A DNA stretch of 64,000 bases from Marisa cornuarietis (Eukaryota; Mollusca; Gastropoda; Architaenioglossa; Ampullariidae), in assembly GCA_004794655.1 (NCBI GenBank), contig SMMW01000568.1:1849001-1913000 (forward strand). Reading direction: 5' to 3'. This document shows positions 60,801-64,000 of the stretch, in pieces. Below the pieces are notes generated by a model. The model saw nothing but the letters and a program-made list of their open reading frames with translations. It did not search any database and was not told where the DNA came from. Positions within the stretch are counted from its first letter, which is position 1. The number at the start of each line of letters is the position of its first letter. The translations under genes and the position numbers were made by a program.

Positions 60801-63508
60801 ACATATAAAAATTAGTATTTTATGCCATCATTAACAATGTATCCAAAATCACTTGCATTAACCGGAGGGGGGAAAAAAGCTTTGTAAAGGTTTTGCATTG
60901 TAAGTAGTTTGTTACAGCTTTCTATAATGACCTACATTATTGGAACTTGTTACAGAACATGCAAAAGGAGCATCCGGAGGGGCAGCTGATGCTGAGGAGA
61001 CAGTACCTCTTCAGGCAGCAGCCAGTGCCTCTAGCATTTCTGCTGAGCAGACCACTTTGGTGCATAATGAAGAAGAAGCTTTCGCACTTGAGCCATTAGA
61101 TGTCACCGCTGTTCCAGGTTAGAGTGATTACAATTGCTTTGATTATATTGCCTATAGAGAGGAGGGTCATACATCTAGACTGTTGAGTGTACTCTTTAAT
61201 GGTGTTTTCGTTATAGACTTGCAGAGTTTGAAGTTTTGCTCAGGGTGTATCTAAAGGTGCAATGAACAGGAAGGCCAGATCAAAAGCAATAGGGGTTTGA
61301 AAGGTGAGGCCCCAGTGGGGGAAAGGGAAATGACAAAAGAAAGCAGGGCTGCAGTAAAAGACAACTAAACAGAAAACGGGGTGTATGATTTCCTAACAGT
61401 ATTGTCTGCATTCCGCACAGTATTGTTACAGGTGATCGTTTTGATATATTGTATTGAAGGTTCGTTTCTGTTCCCTCCAGCCAATTATAAAATATGGTTT
61501 GAGGATTGGGATATAAGTTGTTTTTTTTTTTTCTCAAGACTTGTTAGCAGAAACAATACTTAAATCTTTTTTATAGAAGGTTTTTACAAATCAGGAAATC
61601 AGAAAAAAACCCGATGCTACTGTTCTTAAGAACATGTGGATGTAAACATTAAAAAGAAACATTCTGCAAAATTATCACAACACGGTTAAAAAAATTATGA
61701 AAGTAATCCTCACAGGGGCGAACTCCCATCTTGAGTAAGATAAGCATAATCTTTTTTAAAACTTGTTTTTAATGGCATATTAAGATTCCACATTTCTGAC
61801 TAAAGTAAGACAAAACCAAATCACTCGTCTTATTATTATCATACAAACCACAAGATAAGAACTGCTTTTTTCTGATGATGTCAGTCAAGCTATGGACTAT
61901 TTCAGAGGCTTTCTCTCAAACTTGAGTGTGCACACACATACACACACACTCTCGTACAATTGGATAATGTTATGATGAAAGTGTGATCTTAGCTTCTTTG
62001 ATGTGGGAAAAAGCTTTGTTAACACCAAACAATCGTTACAATTTTACAATCTTCCCCTTCACCCCCCCCCCCAACAAAAATCAAAGAAACTGCTTAAGGC
62101 AAAAATAGTTGCCCAGTGGGTTGTTGTAATTGTTCACTTATGCAGGATACTAAGTAAGTTGAAGCTGGACCTTGTTTGAAAATCTAGACAAGAATCTAAA
62201 TATATATGACCATTTTAAATCAACATTTATTGTCAGAATGTTCAGTTCGGTTAATTTTTATCACCAAGAGTTCTAAAGACTTTTTGAACTTCAGGTATCA
62301 GGAAAAGTAGGGATGGGGTGTTTGGTGACATTTTTATGCAAGTGGCAAAACAGTGAACAAAGTCATTCCTGGCTGATGGTTTTTAGAAAAATGATTACAA
62401 AGACTAGATATTGTAGGACAAAAAAGGCACAGCATGGATTTTCCAACATATCTTTGAATATAGTTTAAAAGTAAACCTAAAAACTGAAAGACAAAGAATA
62501 AGAAGCATAGAGATGAAACAAGATGTGGGGTTTTTCAGGCCAAATAAGAAAATGGGTATATGTGCCCCAGGTCATATCTTTTTTTTCAATCTGTAATAAA
62601 TGAAATAGTGACATAACTTGTGAATAGTTTTTTCTGTGCAGTATAAAAACATCCTAGAATGGTATTTCTAACAGGTTTTTAGGTCCTTAAAAAGTCCTTA
62701 TTTTCAGTGTGGTCAGACCTGTGTGAACCCTGACTTGGAATAAAGCATTGTTGGTAATATAAGCACTTTTTTTAAATGTACAGCTACAAGAAAGAATGAC
62801 AGCATTTGTATTTTTTTTTAATGGCTATTGTTTACTTATCTTTAAGCTTTGTCTTTAGGAAAGGAAATAAAATGTGAAAAGCAATTATGCAGATCCTTAT
62901 ACATAATCCATGTTGTTGCTTTGCAGGTGGTATAGAGAAAAAAGGCAAGCGAAAGCGGAAACTTATTGTTGATGAGCAGAAGGGTATTCCAAGTGAAACG
63001 ATGAAGCTTCAGTTGTCTGACACCACAGACATTGTCACCACCTTAGATCTTGCTCCACCCACAAAGAAGCTAATGCATTGGAAGGAAACTGGTGGTGTGG
63101 AAAAGCTGTTTGCTTTGTCAGGCAGGCCCATAGTCTCCAAAGCAACAACCTGGGTTTGTAATTTTGTAGATGTTGCTTTAAGCAGAACTTGTGTTGCTTT
63201 ATTTTGAGACTCTTCTAGAACTACTGGCAACAAATCTTTACAGCAGTGAATAGTTTTATTCCATTACAGTTTTGAAGCAAACAAAATCTTGACAGAAAAT
63301 TATTCCTTGAATGTTATAAAGTGATATGTATCTGAACCTGTCTAGTGTAGCACTGTATTAATCATAAAATATATTGGTATTTCTTAACAGTTGTTCACCA
63401 AGAACCTAGTTACAAAGCCTGTGCTTGATGACCTTGAGCTGGGTGATGAGCACCAGTTAGACTTGTCTGCACCACTTCCAGAGATCACACGAGAAGAGGA
63501 GAAAACAG
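54875..63508 (+). CDS. RAD21: RAD21/SCC1 cohesin kleisin subunit, N-terminal and middle part
   Basis: ATG is at 54901. Exons: 54875-55044, 56554-56783, 57238-57344, [57481-58686, see separate entry], 59935-60147, 60406-60474, 60680-60787, 60956-61117, 62927-63153 and 63391-63508; the gene runs on past the window. Without the bracketed exon this is 459 residues. [20 protein letters not shown] and [19 protein letters not shown] form the SMC3-binding N-terminal domain (1-105). The separase site EILR ends at Arg172, the same number as in human RAD21. An acidic, Gly-rich middle follows, then [26 protein letters not shown] and [19 protein letters not shown], the STAG-binding region. The C-terminal SMC1-binding winged helix is outside. 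RAD21 closes the cohesin ring for sister-chromatid cohesion, DNA repair and loop extrusion. The middle exons are all phase 1-1. Confidence 0.96.
55368..55452 (+). repeat. Dispersed repeat, family C, copy 2 (RAD21 intron)
   Basis: It begins with AATAATAATAATGG and has TTTTTATAGC, TTTCCCCTAG, then AGCTCTTTACAA in the same order as the copy at 18055-18130. Confidence 0.45.
56372..56490 (+). repeat. Dispersed repeat, family A, copy 2 (RAD21 intron)
   Basis: It shares AAGGTGCATTTG, GCCTAC and CACTTTGAACCTGGTATTGG with 7906-8020, with a short insertion between the two halves. Confidence 0.45.
57481..58686 (+). CDS. RAD21: Unusual 1206-bp RAD21 exon, phase 1-1, probably alternative
   Basis: It is open throughout. 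The acceptor TTGTACACAG precedes it and the donor GG|GTAAGA follows. The preceding RAD21 exon ends in phase 1 and the following one begins in phase 1, so inclusion keeps the frame. It would add about 402 residues between GDDGF and G-D-V-G-F. It opens acidic ([18 protein letters not shown]), has 14 Cys including CRCRC (49-53), CLCC (120-123) and CSCFWNC (256-262), a Ser-rich centre with [17 protein letters not shown] (228-244), and an acidic end ([18 protein letters not shown]). No known domain is recognised. The first ATG is about 200 codons in, which argues against a separate gene. Without splicing at its donor, the frame stops at 58797-58799. An open frame this long in AT-rich DNA is very unlikely by chance. 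Confidence 0.7.
59108..59113 (+). terminator. Candidate intronic poly(A) signal in RAD21
   Basis: AATAAA lies about 310 bp after the stop that ends the read-through form of the large exon. It could end a short RAD21 transcript. The downstream U/GU-rich element is weak. Confidence 0.3.
59968..59979 (+). other. RAD21: Conserved separase cleavage motif in RAD21 exon
   Basis: The exon 59935-60147 opens [16 protein letters not shown] fits the separase consensus (D/E)xxR and aligns with the human mitotic site EIMR ending at Arg172. The large alternative exon would lie immediately N-terminal to it. Confidence 0.75.
61118..62926 (+). other. RAD21 intron of about 1.8 kb
   Basis: AT-rich with a C run (about 62062) and a short CA run (about 61930). 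No coding or RNA gene signal is seen. Confidence 0.75.
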
Positions 63509-64000
63509 GTACTTAAAATTAGGCATGTTGTAAATATTGTCTACCAAATTACTGTGCAAAATGCTCGAGGTTATTAAGGTCAGGTGTCTACAAACACAAA
63601 ATCTTTATTTTTGGAATATATTTTAAAGTTTTTTACTATAGAGTGTTAAAGTACCATATATGTAGCGCATACAAAATGTTTTTGGGTACCTACAATGAAA
63701 ACTTTGATATCAATCAGATCACGTTGTTTCAAATTTTTTTACCAGAAACTTTAATGTAAGCTGATTGGTTCATAAATCTAACAATGAGCGCTTTTGTCAT
63801 TACAAAATGATTGACATTTGTTGATTCATCCAAAATCAAATTCAGTTAATGCATAATTTTTTAAATATTGTCTGATTTAAAATAGCCATGAACGATACAA
63901 AAAAGGGTGACCTGGTTTAGTTAAAGATAGTTTAGAAATAATTTTTACCATAGGCTTTTACCTTGTCTAGCAAGGTATGGAAGAAAATGGCATTTCAAAT
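63509..64000 (+). other. RAD21 intron, cut by the right window edge
   Basis: It starts with the donor GTACTT after the last exon in view (ends 63508, phase 1). No further exon is seen before the edge. Confidence 0.7.

Noticed and set aside
1..64000. CRISPR arrays, operons, bacterial systems
   Set aside because: The window is plainly animal nuclear DNA with spliced genes; no regularly spaced repeats were seen.

Overview
This is a window of eukaryotic nuclear DNA. It is AT-rich, its genes are split into many exons by GT-AG introns, and it is strewn with microsatellites and decayed transposons. Protein matches are animal. The repeat content (tRNA-derived SINEs, CR1/L2-like LINE tails ending in ATT repeats, Tigger and Tc1 elements) and the compact exons suggest a lophotrochozoan invertebrate, most likely a gastropod mollusc. 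The species is inference; the animal origin is secure.

Four protein genes can be read. (1) The 3' end of a SERINC (serine incorporator / TMS family) gene, + strand, two certain exons ending at 5402, with a Tigger transposon at the left edge, probably inside one of its introns. (2) A complete SLC12A8 gene (cation-chloride cotransporter family member 8), + strand, 15 coding exons from 12168 to 21338, about 737 codons. (3) A BFR1-family coiled-coil gene, - strand, 12 coding exons from 50328 down to 40174, about 695 codons, with a possible very long 3' UTR. (4) The first part of RAD21 (cohesin kleisin), + strand, from 54901 to the right edge; the C-terminal winged-helix domain lies outside the window. 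Genes 3 and 4 are head to head and share a promoter region of under 1 kb, which holds a strong E2F-like site and a YY1-like site.

Between SLC12A8 and the BFR1-like gene (about 21.3 to 40.2 kb) I see no host gene. That stretch holds a dead LINE reverse transcriptase, a dead Tc1-like DNA transposon with both terminal repeats, at least three SINEs, a foldback repeat, and unique AT-rich sequence that may be BFR1-like 3' UTR. Further LINE tails, a hAT MITE and unnamed dispersed repeats lie in introns and intergenic DNA.

The most unusual item is inside RAD21. A 1206-bp open exon (57481-58686) lies between the exon that ends the conserved N-terminal SMC3-binding domain and the exon carrying the conserved separase cleavage site. 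It has good splice sites, starts and ends in phase 1 like the neighbouring RAD21 exons, and would add about 402 Ser- and Cys-containing residues just before the cleavage site. Reading past its donor gives a stop 37 codons later and an intronic poly(A) signal, so it could instead make a truncated RAD21. I do not recognise the insert.
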